A stretch of 64,000 nt of DNA from Flammeovirgaceae bacterium UBA2366. Its GTDB lineage: Bacteria; Bacteroidota; Bacteroidia; Cytophagales; Cyclobacteriaceae. The notes beneath the pieces are model-generated. The model saw only the letters and a program-made list of their open reading frames with translations, ran no database searches and was not told the DNA's origin. A program made the position numbers and the translations under genes. Shown here piece after piece: positions 1 through 7,855 of the stretch. Where the stretch lies: contig DDTK01000011.1 of NCBI GenBank assembly GCA_002344065.1, forward strand, positions 682,001 to 746,000. Reading direction: 5' to 3'. Numbering within the stretch: position 1 is the stretch's first letter; every line of letters starts with the position of its first letter.

Positions 1-2
1 AT

Positions 3-134
3 CTTGAAAATAAGCGTAAAAAATTACTGGAAGAGGCGATGCACATTCAGCGCTCAGGCGACCTGAAATTATACGCAGTTAAGATGGAAGCCATTGACAA
101 ACTGGAAAAGGAAATTGAAGCGCTTCGAAAATGA
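3..134 (+). CDS. C-terminal end of a small DUF6435/Lacal_2735-like protein (5' truncated by window)
   Basis: An open frame enters from the left edge and stops at TGA 132-134, giving 43 visible residues. They are highly charged and predicted helical (KRKKLLEEAMHIQRSGDLK, then LYAVKMEAIDKLEKEIEAL). This spacing of a KLLEEA helix, an (R/N)GD turn and a second E/K-rich helix is typical of the short Bacteroidota proteins called Lacal_2735 or DUF6435, whose function is unknown. The N-terminus lies outside the window. The stop falls inside the N-terminal extension of the longest photolyase frame, so the two genes overlap or nearly touch and are probably cotranscribed. Family assignment is by resemblance only. 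Confidence 0.5.
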   Translation, partial: LENKRKKLLEEAMHIQRSGDLKLYAVKMEAIDKLEKEIEALRK

Positions 135-1440
135 TGCGGGCATTCAGGCCGTTGATGCAAATACTTGCCTTTTCTGGATGCGCAGGGATTTGCGGCTTCA
201 CGACAATGCCGGCCTATACCATGCCTTAAAAGAAAACAGCTCCGTACTGCCTGTTTTTATTTTTGATACTACCATCCTTGATAAACTGGATGATCCGGCC
301 GATGCACGGGTGGAGTTTATTCATCAATCGCTCTACCTGATCAAGGAAGAACTTGAGGCCATTGGTTCTTCCCTGCTGGTACTTCATGGCAATCCGGAAG
401 ATATTTTTAAAACACTTGAACCCAAATCGGTTTACACCAACAACGATTACGAGCCCTACGCCCGCCAGCGTGATGATGCCGTGAAGAAAATCCTCGGGTT
501 AAAGAACATCGAATTTAAAGCATTCAAAGACCAGGTTATCTTCGAAAAAGCTGAAATCGTTAAAGATGATGGCAAGCCCTATACAGTCTATACACCATAC
601 AGCAAAAAATGGAAGGCCACATTGAAGCCAGAACACTACCGCAGCTTCAAAAATGAAGATCACTTTGATCATTTTAAAAAGATCAAAACGCTTCCGTTCC
701 CAACACTTAAAGACATCGGATTTAAGCCATCCGGGCTGACTTTTCCGGAACGAAAAATCCGGCAAAGCATCATTGAGAAATACCACCTTCAGCGTGATTT
801 GCCTGCTATTGAAAGCACCTCGCGCCTGAGTGTTCACCTACGCTTTGGTACCATAAGCATTCGCAAACTGGTTCAAGTAGCCCTTCAGAAAAATGAAAAG
901 TGGTTAAATGAATTGATCTGGCGCGATTTCTACCATATGATTCTATGGCACTTTCCAACCGTTGAAAGAGCATTTAAGCCTGCTTACGATCGAATTGAGT
1001 GGCGCAACAATCCTGAAGAATTTAAGGCCTGGTGTGAGGGTAAAACGGGTTACCCCATTGTTGATGCCGGCATGCGTGAACTTAACGCCACGGGTTTTAT
1101 GCACAACCGTGTACGCATGATTGTAGCAAGCTTTCTCACTAAACATTTACTGATCGACTGGCGATGGGGCGAAGCATACTTTGCCAAAAAACTTCTCGAC
1201 TTTGATTTAGCGGCTAACAATGGCGGCTGGCAATGGGCTGCAGGCTCAGGTTGTGACGCAGCACCTTACTTTCGTGTTTTTAACCCTTACATCCAGACGG
1301 AAAAATTCGATCCGGAAAATAAGTATATCAAAAAATGGATACCGGAATTTGGCACAAAGGATTATCCTAAACCGATAGTAGAGCATGCCTTCGCACGCGA
1401 CCGGGTATTAGCCGTATACAAAGAAGCACTTAACACATAG
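94..1440 (+). CDS. phr: deoxyribodipyrimidine photolyase (class I-type CPD photolyase)
   Basis: Flavoenzyme expected to split UV-induced pyrimidine dimers in DNA using blue light. The N-terminal antenna domain begins with FWMRRDLRLHDN (about residues 27-38). The C-terminal FAD domain carries WRDFYHMI, VDAGMREL, MHNRVRMIVASF and the signature DLAANNGGWQWAAGSG (about 371-386) followed by DAAPYFRVFNP. Length of about 430 residues matches the family. The start is uncertain. The frame opens at TTG 94, inside the upstream gene. The next in-frame ATG (178) would cut into the conserved first strand. ATGs at 131, 134 and 155 are in another frame. A non-ATG start near 140-165 or a one-base indel in this stretch is possible. 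First recognisable enzyme of the photobiology operon. Confidence 0.93.
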   Translation: MTNWKRKLKRFENDAGIQAVDANTCLFWMRRDLRLHDNAGLYHALKENSSVLPVFIFDTTILDKLDDPADARVEFIHQSLYLIKEELEAIGSSLLVLHGNPEDIFKTLEPKSVYTNNDYEPYARQRDDAVKKILGLKNIEFKAFKDQVIFEKAEIVKDDGKPYTVYTPYSKKWKATLKPEHYRSFKNEDHFDHFKKIKTLPFPTLKDIGFKPSGLTFPERKIRQSIIEKYHLQRDLPAIESTSRLSVHLRFGTISIRKLVQVALQKNEKWLNELIWRDFYHMILWHFPTVERAFKPAYDRIEWRNNPEEFKAWCEGKTGYPIVDAGMRELNATGFMHNRVRMIVASFLTKHLLIDWRWGEAYFAKKLLDFDLAANNGGWQWAAGSGCDAAPYFRVFNPYIQTEKFDPENKYIKKWIPEFGTKDYPKPIVEHAFARDRVLAVYKEALNT

Positions 1441-1443
1441 TTC

Positions 1444-1596
1444 ATGCGTGGTGTAAAGAAATCTGATCTGCCGGAAAAAATTTGTGTTGTGTGCAACCGA
1501 CCGTTTACCTGGCGCAAAAAATGGGAGAAGGTATGGAATGAAGTAAAATACTGCAGCGACCGTTGCCGGAGTTCAAAAACTCCGTCATTATGCTGA
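1444..1596 (+). CDS. DUF2256 domain-containing small Cys-rich protein
   Basis: A 50-residue protein starting at ATG 1444, three bases after the photolyase stop. It contains ICVVCNRPFTWRKKWEKVW and then VKYCSDRCR, so two CxxC/CxxxC-type pairs that should bind a metal. This is the hallmark of DUF2256 proteins, which are repeatedly found next to photolyase and cryptochrome genes. Biochemical function is unknown. A role as a small zinc-binding partner or regulator of the photolyase module is inference from context. It ends in TPSLC, giving a fifth cysteine. Confidence 0.9.
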   Translation: MRGVKKSDLPEKICVVCNRPFTWRKKWEKVWNEVKYCSDRCRSSKTPSLC

Positions 1597-1646
1597 ATCT
1601 GAGCCATAGCGCATAACCTTACAGCGTCCTGCGTGTTTGATCTAGC

Positions 1647-3110
1647 ATGGATGTTTCCATGATTTTCCCCCATCAATTGTTCAAATCAAATCCTGCCCTG
1701 AAAAAAGGACGGAACACCATACTTATTGAAGAAGATCTGTTCTTTACGCACCATCCGTTTCATAAACAAAAGCTGGTTCTTCACCGGGCCTCCATGAAAA
1801 GCTATGAAAAGCAGTTGGAGAAGAAAGGCATAAACATCTCGTACATCGAAAACGAAAAGGGAAAAACACTTTCGAAACTATTTAACAAGCTGAACAAAAC
1901 AGGTGTAACTTCTATTCACTACACCGATACCGTTGATTACTTATTGGAACGCAGGTTAAATCGTTATGCCGGGAAGTGCGGAATAAAATTGATTCAATAC
2001 CCCTCTCCTAACTTCATTTGCTCCGAAGATTTTATTCATACCTTCTTCAGCAAAAAGAAACGCTATTTTCAAACCGATTTTTACATTGAATTAAGAAAAC
2101 AAAACAACATTTTAATTGATAAAGGTACTCCCGAAGGTGGATCATGGACCTACGATGTATTGAACCGAAAGCGATTACCATCAGCTATTTCAATCCCTGC
2201 CCGACAGACATTATCCGAGAATTCATTTGTTGTTGAAGCAAAAAAATATGTAGAGAAGAATTTCCCTGAACACTACGGATCGGTTGAAGATTTCAACTAC
2301 CCCATAAACTGTGAACAAGCCGGGCAAACGCTTGATAAATTTATAGCTGATTACTTTAGTCAGTATGGTGATTACCAGGATGCCATCGATAAAGAAGACT
2401 CCTTTCTTTTTCATTCTGTGTTAACACCCAGTTTGAATATTGGTTTACTTCAGCCCGAAGACATTTTAGATGAGGCAATAAAAGCTTACACCAGAAAAAG
2501 AATTCCGCTTAACTCGGTTGAAGGATTTGTTCGGCAAATATTAGGTTGGCGGGAATTTATTCGATCTGTCTACATCCGTGAAGGTGTTCGTGAACGAACC
2601 ACCAACTACTTTAACCATCATCGAAAAATTCCAACATCATTCTACACCGGAACAACGGGCATTGGGCCGGTTGATGCAGTAATTAAGCGCATACTTAAAA
2701 CCGGGTATGCCAATCACATTGAACGACTAATGATTCTTGGAAATTTTATGTTACTCTGCGGATTTCACCCGGATGACATTTATAAATGGTTTATGGAACT
2801 GTTTATCGATGCTTACGACTGGGTTATGGTACCCAACGTGTATGGTATGAGCCAGTTTGCGGATGGCGGGTTGATGGCAACCAAACCTTATATCAGTGGA
2901 TCGAATTATATCTTAAAGATGAGTCACTATAAAAAAGGAGAATGGTGCAACATTTGGGATGGCCTGTACTGGAAATTTATTGATACGCATAAAGAATTAT
3001 TTATCAAAAACCCAAGGATGAGCATGATGGCAAAGCTTTTGGAAAAAATGGATTCATCCAGGCGAAAAAAACTTTTCCACGCGGCTGACAACTTCCTTAA
3101 ATCAGTATGA
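1647..3110 (+). CDS. PhrB/CryB-like cryptochrome/photolyase family protein (DPRP family)
   Basis: 487-residue member of the family containing the Fe-S bacterial (6-4) photolyases. The N-terminus MIFPHQLF, ILIEEDLFF and LHRASMKSYE match the DPRP domain. The C-terminal FAD domain has GWREFIRSVY, GYANHIERLMILGNF and YGMSQFADGGLMATKPYISG. Characterised Fe-S members use four cysteines, three in a loop after the SDY motif. Here that loop is short (SHYKKGEWCNIWDG), keeping one Cys (434) near the expected last ligand and lacking the CxxC pair; another Cys is at 371 (LLCGF). The cluster is therefore probably absent and the substrate cannot be assigned. The stop overlaps the next start (ATGA). Related Bacteroidota proteins may share the short loop; I cannot check. 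Confidence 0.88.
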   Translation: MDVSMIFPHQLFKSNPALKKGRNTILIEEDLFFTHHPFHKQKLVLHRASMKSYEKQLEKKGINISYIENEKGKTLSKLFNKLNKTGVTSIHYTDTVDYLLERRLNRYAGKCGIKLIQYPSPNFICSEDFIHTFFSKKKRYFQTDFYIELRKQNNILIDKGTPEGGSWTYDVLNRKRLPSAISIPARQTLSENSFVVEAKKYVEKNFPEHYGSVEDFNYPINCEQAGQTLDKFIADYFSQYGDYQDAIDKEDSFLFHSVLTPSLNIGLLQPEDILDEAIKAYTRKRIPLNSVEGFVRQILGWREFIRSVYIREGVRERTTNYFNHHRKIPTSFYTGTTGIGPVDAVIKRILKTGYANHIERLMILGNFMLLCGFHPDDIYKWFMELFIDAYDWVMVPNVYGMSQFADGGLMATKPYISGSNYILKMSHYKKGEWCNIWDGLYWKFIDTHKELFIKNPRMSMMAKLLEKMDSSRRKKLFHAADNFLKSV

Positions 3111-3592
3111 TGAAAAGCCTGCGCAAAAAACCCTGGAACCGAGTTGATCAACCCGTGTACAGCATCGCAAGCAAAGCCGGTGGTCAGGCAAATATGAACA
3201 TCTGTTCGTATGTTACACCTGTCTCGATGAAACCCAAGCAGTTTATTGTTGCCATCTACAAAAATACCTTAACACTGGAACTGGTCAGGAAAAACCCTGA
3301 ATTTATATTGCAATATCTGACCCGCGATCAACACCGATTAATTACTCTGCTAGGGAAAAAGTCTGGTTATTCCATAGACAAAATTCAACGACTGAAAAAC
3401 AAGGTTGAATCTTTCAATGATTTTGTAGTCTTAAAAGATTGCCTGGCGTATGTTCACTTGAAGGCTGTGGCCTGGCTTGATGGAGGCGACCATTGGTGTG
3501 CCCTCTGCAATGTTATTGCCTATAAAAATATACAGGAAGCCGTACCGTTAACGCTTGATTACCTTCGGGATAAAAAAATTATCTCAGCATGA
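3107..3592 (+). CDS. flavin reductase-like (FMN-binding split-barrel) protein
   Basis: 161 residues with the opening typical of flavin reductase-like split barrels: SIASKAGGQANMNICSYVTPVSM and FIVAIYKNTLTLELV (about residues 20-60), where NMNICSYVTPVS corresponds to the flavin-contacting strand. The rest (LAYVHLKAVAWLDGGDHWCALCNVIAY) fits the distal barrel strands. It probably binds FMN or FAD and may reduce it with NAD(P)H. It starts within the stop of the PhrB-like gene and its own stop overlaps the next start, both by ATGA, so expression is coupled to two photolyase-family proteins. Supplying or tuning reduced flavin for them is an inference. Confidence 0.85.
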   Translation: MMKSLRKKPWNRVDQPVYSIASKAGGQANMNICSYVTPVSMKPKQFIVAIYKNTLTLELVRKNPEFILQYLTRDQHRLITLLGKKSGYSIDKIQRLKNKVESFNDFVVLKDCLAYVHLKAVAWLDGGDHWCALCNVIAYKNIQEAVPLTLDYLRDKKIISA

Positions 3593-4695
3593 TTACGTCC
3601 GTAAAGTCATTGAAGGAATTAAACAACGACATTGACCGGCTCGACCCGGTGGCGTATGGCCAAACCCGAAACTACCTCGATGGTGCCGTCAGCAAGCTAT
3701 CTCCCTATATTAGTCGTGGTTTTATTACACTACCCTACCTGAAAGACCGGATACTATCACGTGTTTCCTTACCCGATGCCGAATCATTTATTTACGAATT
3801 ATGCTGGCGGGAATATTTTCAACGCATCTGGTTTGCGCAAGGCGATAAAATATTTACCGACTTTAAAAATAAACAACTACCTATTGCGCATTACCACTTG
3901 CCTCAGGTACTGCTGGAAGCAACCACAGGAATTCACGTAATCGATGAGCAACTTAAATCACTTTATTCTTCCGGTTATATGCATAATCATGCGCGCATGT
4001 ACATCGCATCATTGGCGTGCAATATAGCCCGGGCACATTGGTTGGTTCCTTCACGCTGGCTATACTATCATTTATTGGATGGCGATCTGGCCAGCAATGC
4101 GCTTAGCTGGCAGTGGGTGGCTGGTACATTCAGCTCAAAAAAATATTACTTTAACCAAAACAACGTGAATACCTACAGCCGGACTGTACAGCAGCATACC
4201 TTCATGGATTTTTCATACGAAGAAATTATGAAAATGAACACCCCACCTGCTTTACAAGAAACATCTGAACTTACGCTTAAAACTATCCTGCCAAAACCTA
4301 CATCCTTATCGCTTGATTATACCAAATCACTTTTCCTGTACACTTCGTATACCCTCGATCCACAGTGGCGTACCAATACAAATGCCAACCGTCTACTTGT
4401 GCTTGAACCCTCTCATTTTAATTCGTTTCCTGTATCGGATAACGCTTTAAACTTTATCCTTTCCTTGGCAGAAAAAATAAATGACCTTCAGGTTTATGTG
4501 GGCGAAGTGACCAACCTGCCCGGCCTGGAGGAATTTCCGGAAATTATCAGTAAACAGCACCCGACAACCCAACACTTTCCGGGACATAAAGATGAGCCAG
4601 CGTGGATGTTTCCGGAGGTTCCGGAGCCTCGCGGATCCTTCACAGGATTTTGGAAAAGTTGTGAAAAAGTATTGATAAGGAACACACCCATATGA
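3589..4695 (+). CDS. photolyase-like FAD-binding domain protein with C-terminal alpha/beta extension
   Basis: 368 residues that begin directly in the helical FAD domain of the photolyase/cryptochrome superfamily: YGQTRNYLDGAVSKLSPYIS, ELCWREYFQRIWF, GYMHNHARMYIASLACN and DGDLASNALSWQWVAG (about 164-179). The usual N-terminal antenna domain is missing. From about residue 240 the protein has a segment that itself resembles a photolyase first strand and beta-alpha-beta unit (SLFLYTSYTLDPQW near 245, RLLVLEPSHF near 266, then a helix and LQVYVGEV). The domain order therefore seems inverted. The region after the FAD signature (SSKKYYFNQNNVNTY) differs from true repair enzymes, so DNA repair activity is doubtful; light sensing or a helper role is possible. 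Coupled by ATGA overlaps on both sides. Confidence 0.82.
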   Translation: MITSVKSLKELNNDIDRLDPVAYGQTRNYLDGAVSKLSPYISRGFITLPYLKDRILSRVSLPDAESFIYELCWREYFQRIWFAQGDKIFTDFKNKQLPIAHYHLPQVLLEATTGIHVIDEQLKSLYSSGYMHNHARMYIASLACNIARAHWLVPSRWLYYHLLDGDLASNALSWQWVAGTFSSKKYYFNQNNVNTYSRTVQQHTFMDFSYEEIMKMNTPPALQETSELTLKTILPKPTSLSLDYTKSLFLYTSYTLDPQWRTNTNANRLLVLEPSHFNSFPVSDNALNFILSLAEKINDLQVYVGEVTNLPGLEEFPEIISKQHPTTQHFPGHKDEPAWMFPEVPEPRGSFTGFWKSCEKVLIRNTPI

Positions 4696-6131
4696 AATCG
4701 CTAACCATTTTACTTACCGGTTCAACTGGCTATATCGGCAGGCGTTTATTGCCGGTGTTGCTCGAACAAGGGCATCATATCATTTGTCTCGTTCGTGATA
4801 AGCGCAGGTTCGATTTCGAAGATTTTTCGGATGAGCATCAGCAACACCTGTCGGTAGTGGAAGCTGACCTGAATAATCCGGATACGTTAAAGCAGCTGCC
4901 AAAAGAGATTGACCTGGCCTACTACCTTGTTCATTCCATGAGCACCTCGGAAGATTTTCTGGCACTCGAACAGAAATCAGCGGAAACATTTGTAGGCTAC
5001 ATTAACCAAACTACAGCTAAACAAATTATTTACCTCAGCGGAATTGTAAACGATCCTTCTCTCTCTAAACACCTGAGCTCCAGAAAAAATGTAGAAGATA
5101 TTTTAAGTCAGTCTACAGCCCGTTTAACCGTATTGCGCGCTGCAATTATTATTGGTTCCGGAAGTGCCTCATTCGAAATCATCCGCGATCTGGTGGAGAA
5201 GCTACCGGTAATGATTGCACCCAAATGGCTGAAAAGTCGCTGCCAACCTATTGGCATTCGAAATGTTATTGAGTACCTGATTGGTGTGATTTTAAAAGAA
5301 GAAACATTCGGACAGTCTTTTGATATTGGCGGACCAGACATAGTTACTTACAAAGAAATGCTGATGGGCTATGCGCGTGTACGCGGATTGAAACGCTGGA
5401 TCATTCCGGTGCCGGTGTTATCACCGCAGCTCTCTTCACACTGGCTTTATTTTGTTACGTCAACATCCTTCACGCTGGCCAAAAGTCTGGTGAGCAGTTT
5501 AAAAAATGAAGTTATCTGTTCCGACAATCGTATCCAGGCAATTGTTCCTCTAAAATTACTTAACTACGAAGAAACGTTACGCTTAACACTCGATCGCATT
5601 CAGCAACGGCTGGTAATTTCAAGTTGGAAAGATGCAGTTCCTACCGATGCCATCGATCAAAACTTTCTGAACTATATTGAAGTACCCACCTTTGGCTGTT
5701 TCAATGATAAGCGAACCATAACGTTTAACCGGCCTAAAGAAGAGGTTATTGACAACATCTGGAAAATCGGAGGAGACCAGGGGTGGTATTATGGTAACTG
5801 GATGTGGCGCATACGCGGATTCGTTGATAAACTTTTTGGAGGCGTGGGGTTAAGGCGCGGACGAAGAAATGCCACTGATTTGAAGGCGGGTGATGCCCTC
5901 GATTTTTGGCGGGTATTGCTGGCCGATAAGAAAAACGGAAGGCTACTGCTCTATGCCGAAATGAAATTACCCGGAGAAGCCTGGCTGGAGTTCAAAATTC
6001 AGGAAAATATTTTAGTTCAAACGGCAACATTTCGACCACTCGGTCTGTGGGGACGTATTTACTGGTACGCTGTGCTCCCCTTTCATGGCCTTATTTTTCC
6101 CGGCATGATCAGAAACATTGTACGGGTTTAG
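4692..6131 (+). CDS. SDR family NAD(P)-binding protein with C-terminal DUF2867
   Basis: 479 residues. The N-terminal half is an atypical/extended SDR Rossmann fold: LTGSTGYIGRRLLPVLLEQG gives the TGxxGxxG loop (residues about 8-15), followed by CLVRD, DLAYYLVHSM and IIYLSGIV. The C-terminal part from about residue 345 (RTITFNRPKEEVIDNIWKIG, GWYYGNWMWRIRG, GDALDFWRVL, LGLWGRIYWYAVLPFHGLIF) is a DUF2867 domain, an SRPBCC-like fold. This SDR-DUF2867 fusion is often found with photolyase and carotenoid genes; substrate unknown. It overlaps the preceding gene by ATGA and is followed 14 nt later by an independent SRPBCC gene. Confidence 0.88.
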   Translation: MKSLTILLTGSTGYIGRRLLPVLLEQGHHIICLVRDKRRFDFEDFSDEHQQHLSVVEADLNNPDTLKQLPKEIDLAYYLVHSMSTSEDFLALEQKSAETFVGYINQTTAKQIIYLSGIVNDPSLSKHLSSRKNVEDILSQSTARLTVLRAAIIIGSGSASFEIIRDLVEKLPVMIAPKWLKSRCQPIGIRNVIEYLIGVILKEETFGQSFDIGGPDIVTYKEMLMGYARVRGLKRWIIPVPVLSPQLSSHWLYFVTSTSFTLAKSLVSSLKNEVICSDNRIQAIVPLKLLNYEETLRLTLDRIQQRLVISSWKDAVPTDAIDQNFLNYIEVPTFGCFNDKRTITFNRPKEEVIDNIWKIGGDQGWYYGNWMWRIRGFVDKLFGGVGLRRGRRNATDLKAGDALDFWRVLLADKKNGRLLLYAEMKLPGEAWLEFKIQENILVQTATFRPLGLWGRIYWYAVLPFHGLIFPGMIRNIVRV

Positions 6132-6145
6132 GTGTTCCTGTAGTG

Positions 6146-6625
6146 ATGAAAATTTATAACCTGAAACGAACCCAGTTTTTACCCATTTCCTTGCAGGAAG
6201 CCTGGGATTTCTTTTCCAGCCCGGCCAATCTTTCCAAAATCACCCCCGAACATATGGGTTTTAATATCCTATATATGTCTGGCGGACCCAAAATGTATCC
6301 CGGTCAGGTAATCCGATACATTGTTTACGGTCTGCCCGGAATACCCATGAACTGGATGACCGAAATTACCCATGTTCAGGAGCCCTACTATTTCGTAGAT
6401 GAACAGCGTTTTGGACCGTATGCATTGTGGCACCACCAACATCATTTTAAGGAAGTTGATGGTGGAGTGGAAATGACGGATGAGGTTAATTACGCCATAC
6501 CACTTGGGCTCCTTGGCCGTCTGGCCAATTGGTTATTTGTAGGGCGCGAGGTAAATCGTATTTTTGAGCACCGTTATCAGGTGTTGGAGAAATATTTTAA
6601 CGATAGGATAGCAGAGCCGGCATGA
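6146..6625 (+). CDS. SRPBCC family (START-like) ligand-binding protein
   Basis: 159 residues from ATG 6146, chosen over an upstream in-frame start at 6047 because the extension lies wholly inside the SDR-DUF2867 gene and is not conserved-looking. The sequence begins MKIYNLKRTQFLPISLQEAW with FFSSPANLSKITPEHM, the characteristic N-terminus of this SRPBCC subgroup, then RQ-type hydrophobic cavity strands and FEHRYQVLEKYF in the C-terminal helix. It probably binds a hydrophobic ligand. Co-location with SDR and carotenoid genes suggests an isoprenoid or membrane-lipid ligand, which is inference. The stop overlaps crtZ by ATGA. Confidence 0.87.
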   Translation: MKIYNLKRTQFLPISLQEAWDFFSSPANLSKITPEHMGFNILYMSGGPKMYPGQVIRYIVYGLPGIPMNWMTEITHVQEPYYFVDEQRFGPYALWHHQHHFKEVDGGVEMTDEVNYAIPLGLLGRLANWLFVGREVNRIFEHRYQVLEKYFNDRIAEPA

Positions 6626-7113
6626 GTATTTCATTAATTATAATTTGTTCCCTTATTGTCATTGCCACTTTTTTGTTCTGGGAGTTTGTAGCATGGTTTA
6701 CCCATAAGTACATTATGCATGGTGTATTGTGGATTTGGCACAAATCACATCACACGGTACATGATCATGCTTTGGAAAAAAACGATTGGTTTGCTGTTGT
6801 GTTCAGCCTGCCCTCTATTGGTTTGTTTTGGTTTTCCTCCGCTACCAACAATGCCTACTTATTCGCGGTAGCTCTTGGCATTCTTTGCTACGGATTGTTC
6901 TATCTTGTTTTTCACGATGTAATCGTTCACCAGCGCGTGAAATGGCGCCCGGCTAAACGGAGCAAATATTTACAACGGATGATTAATGCTCATTACGTAC
7001 ATCATGCCAAGCATACCAAAGAAGGTTGCGAAGCTTTTGGTTTCCTGTATGCTCCCAAAAAATACGAGCCTAAAAAATTTGTATTAAAAACCGAAAGACA
7101 AGAAACCCAGTAA
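6622..7113 (+). CDS. crtZ: beta-carotene hydroxylase (CrtZ-type, fatty acid hydroxylase superfamily)
   Basis: 163-residue integral membrane diiron hydroxylase that adds 3-OH groups to beta-ionone rings, making zeaxanthin from beta-carotene. The histidine motifs expected for the family are visible: HKYIMHG (about 28-34), HKSHHTVHDH (about 40-49), HDVIVHQR and HYVHHAKH. Hydrophobic segments at 3-25, 55-72 and 76-95 fit the membrane topology. It overlaps the SRPBCC gene by 4 nt and is followed by the lycopene cyclase 2 nt later, so the last two cyclic-carotenoid steps are cotranscribed with photolyases. Phytoene synthase and desaturase are not in the window. Confidence 0.93.
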   Translation: MSISLIIICSLIVIATFLFWEFVAWFTHKYIMHGVLWIWHKSHHTVHDHALEKNDWFAVVFSLPSIGLFWFSSATNNAYLFAVALGILCYGLFYLVFHDVIVHQRVKWRPAKRSKYLQRMINAHYVHHAKHTKEGCEAFGFLYAPKKYEPKKFVLKTERQETQ

Positions 7114-7115
7114 CG

Positions 7116-7820
7116 GTGTTTAACGAGCGCTATCTCTACTTGTCGTTAGATTTGCTTTCTATAAGCTTACCATTTATCTATAGCTTCTATTCCCCTGCAC
7201 CCTTTTATAAAAAATGGAAAAATCTGTGGATTGCTATTCTTATACCTGCTCTGTTTTTTATTGTGTGGGATGAGTGGTTTACCCAAATGGGTGTGTGGGG
7301 ATTTAATCCGCGGTATCTTACCGGAATCTATATTGGAAGTTTACCGCTGGAAGAAGTTCTGTTCTTTATTTGCATTCCCTATGCCTGTGTGTTCACCTAT
7401 CATGCGCTGAACTATCTGATAAAGAAAGATTACTTCGGTCCGTATCAAACAAAAATAACCTGGATATTGGTTGCCGCTTTAATTATTCTTGGAGCTATCC
7501 ATTACGACAAATGGTATACAGCCGTAACCTTTTTTCTGCTGGCAGCCTATCTGATCCTACTGATCGTTTTCATTAAACCGGATTATCTAGGACGTTTTTA
7601 TTTTGCCTACTTGTTTATACTTGTACCTTTCTTTATTGTGAACGGAATACTAACCGGTAGTTTTATAGAAGAACAGGTTGTATGGTATAACCCAGCTGAA
7701 CAGATTGATTTTCGCATGGGTACAATTCCGTTTGAAGATACCTTTTACGGCATGCTGCTGATTGTGATGAATGTTTCGATTTTAGAATACCTGCAAAAAA
7801 GAAAAATCCCGCAAGGTTAA
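7116..7820 (+). CDS. lycopene cyclase, fused CrtYc-CrtYd type
   Basis: 234-residue membrane protein starting at GTG 7116. Two tandem lycopene cyclase domains are recognisable by their acidic signatures: SLPLEEVLFFICIPYACV (about 77-95) and IPFEDTFYGMLLIVMN near the C-terminus. GVWGFNPRYLTGIYIG precedes the first. Six or seven hydrophobic helices are apparent. It should cyclise lycopene to beta-carotene, the substrate of the adjacent CrtZ. Length matches the fused single-chain form of Bacteroidota and archaea, not the split actinobacterial heterodimer. It is the last gene of the operon; its stop codon lies in the loop of the terminator hairpin. Confidence 0.92.
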   Translation: MFNERYLYLSLDLLSISLPFIYSFYSPAPFYKKWKNLWIAILIPALFFIVWDEWFTQMGVWGFNPRYLTGIYIGSLPLEEVLFFICIPYACVFTYHALNYLIKKDYFGPYQTKITWILVAALIILGAIHYDKWYTAVTFFLLAAYLILLIVFIKPDYLGRFYFAYLFILVPFFIVNGILTGSFIEEQVVWYNPAEQIDFRMGTIPFEDTFYGMLLIVMNVSILEYLQKRKIPQG

Positions 7821-7833
7821 CTTGTGGGATTTT
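7803..7833. terminator. bidirectional rho-independent terminator after the photobiology operon
   Basis: A 13-bp stem (AAAATCCCGCAAG / CTTGTGGGATTTT, one G-T wobble) with loop GTTAA. T-runs flank it on both strands. The TAA stop of the lycopene cyclase is in the loop. The convergent gene at 7856-8146 ends 22 nt further on, so the hairpin can serve both transcripts. Confidence 0.85.
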
Positions 7834-7855
7834 GTATGCTATACGGTATTAATTC

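Noticed and set aside
6047..6145. N-terminal extension of the SRPBCC gene
   Set aside because: It lies inside the SDR-DUF2867 coding region in another frame and does not resemble the family; ATG 6146 gives a typical start.
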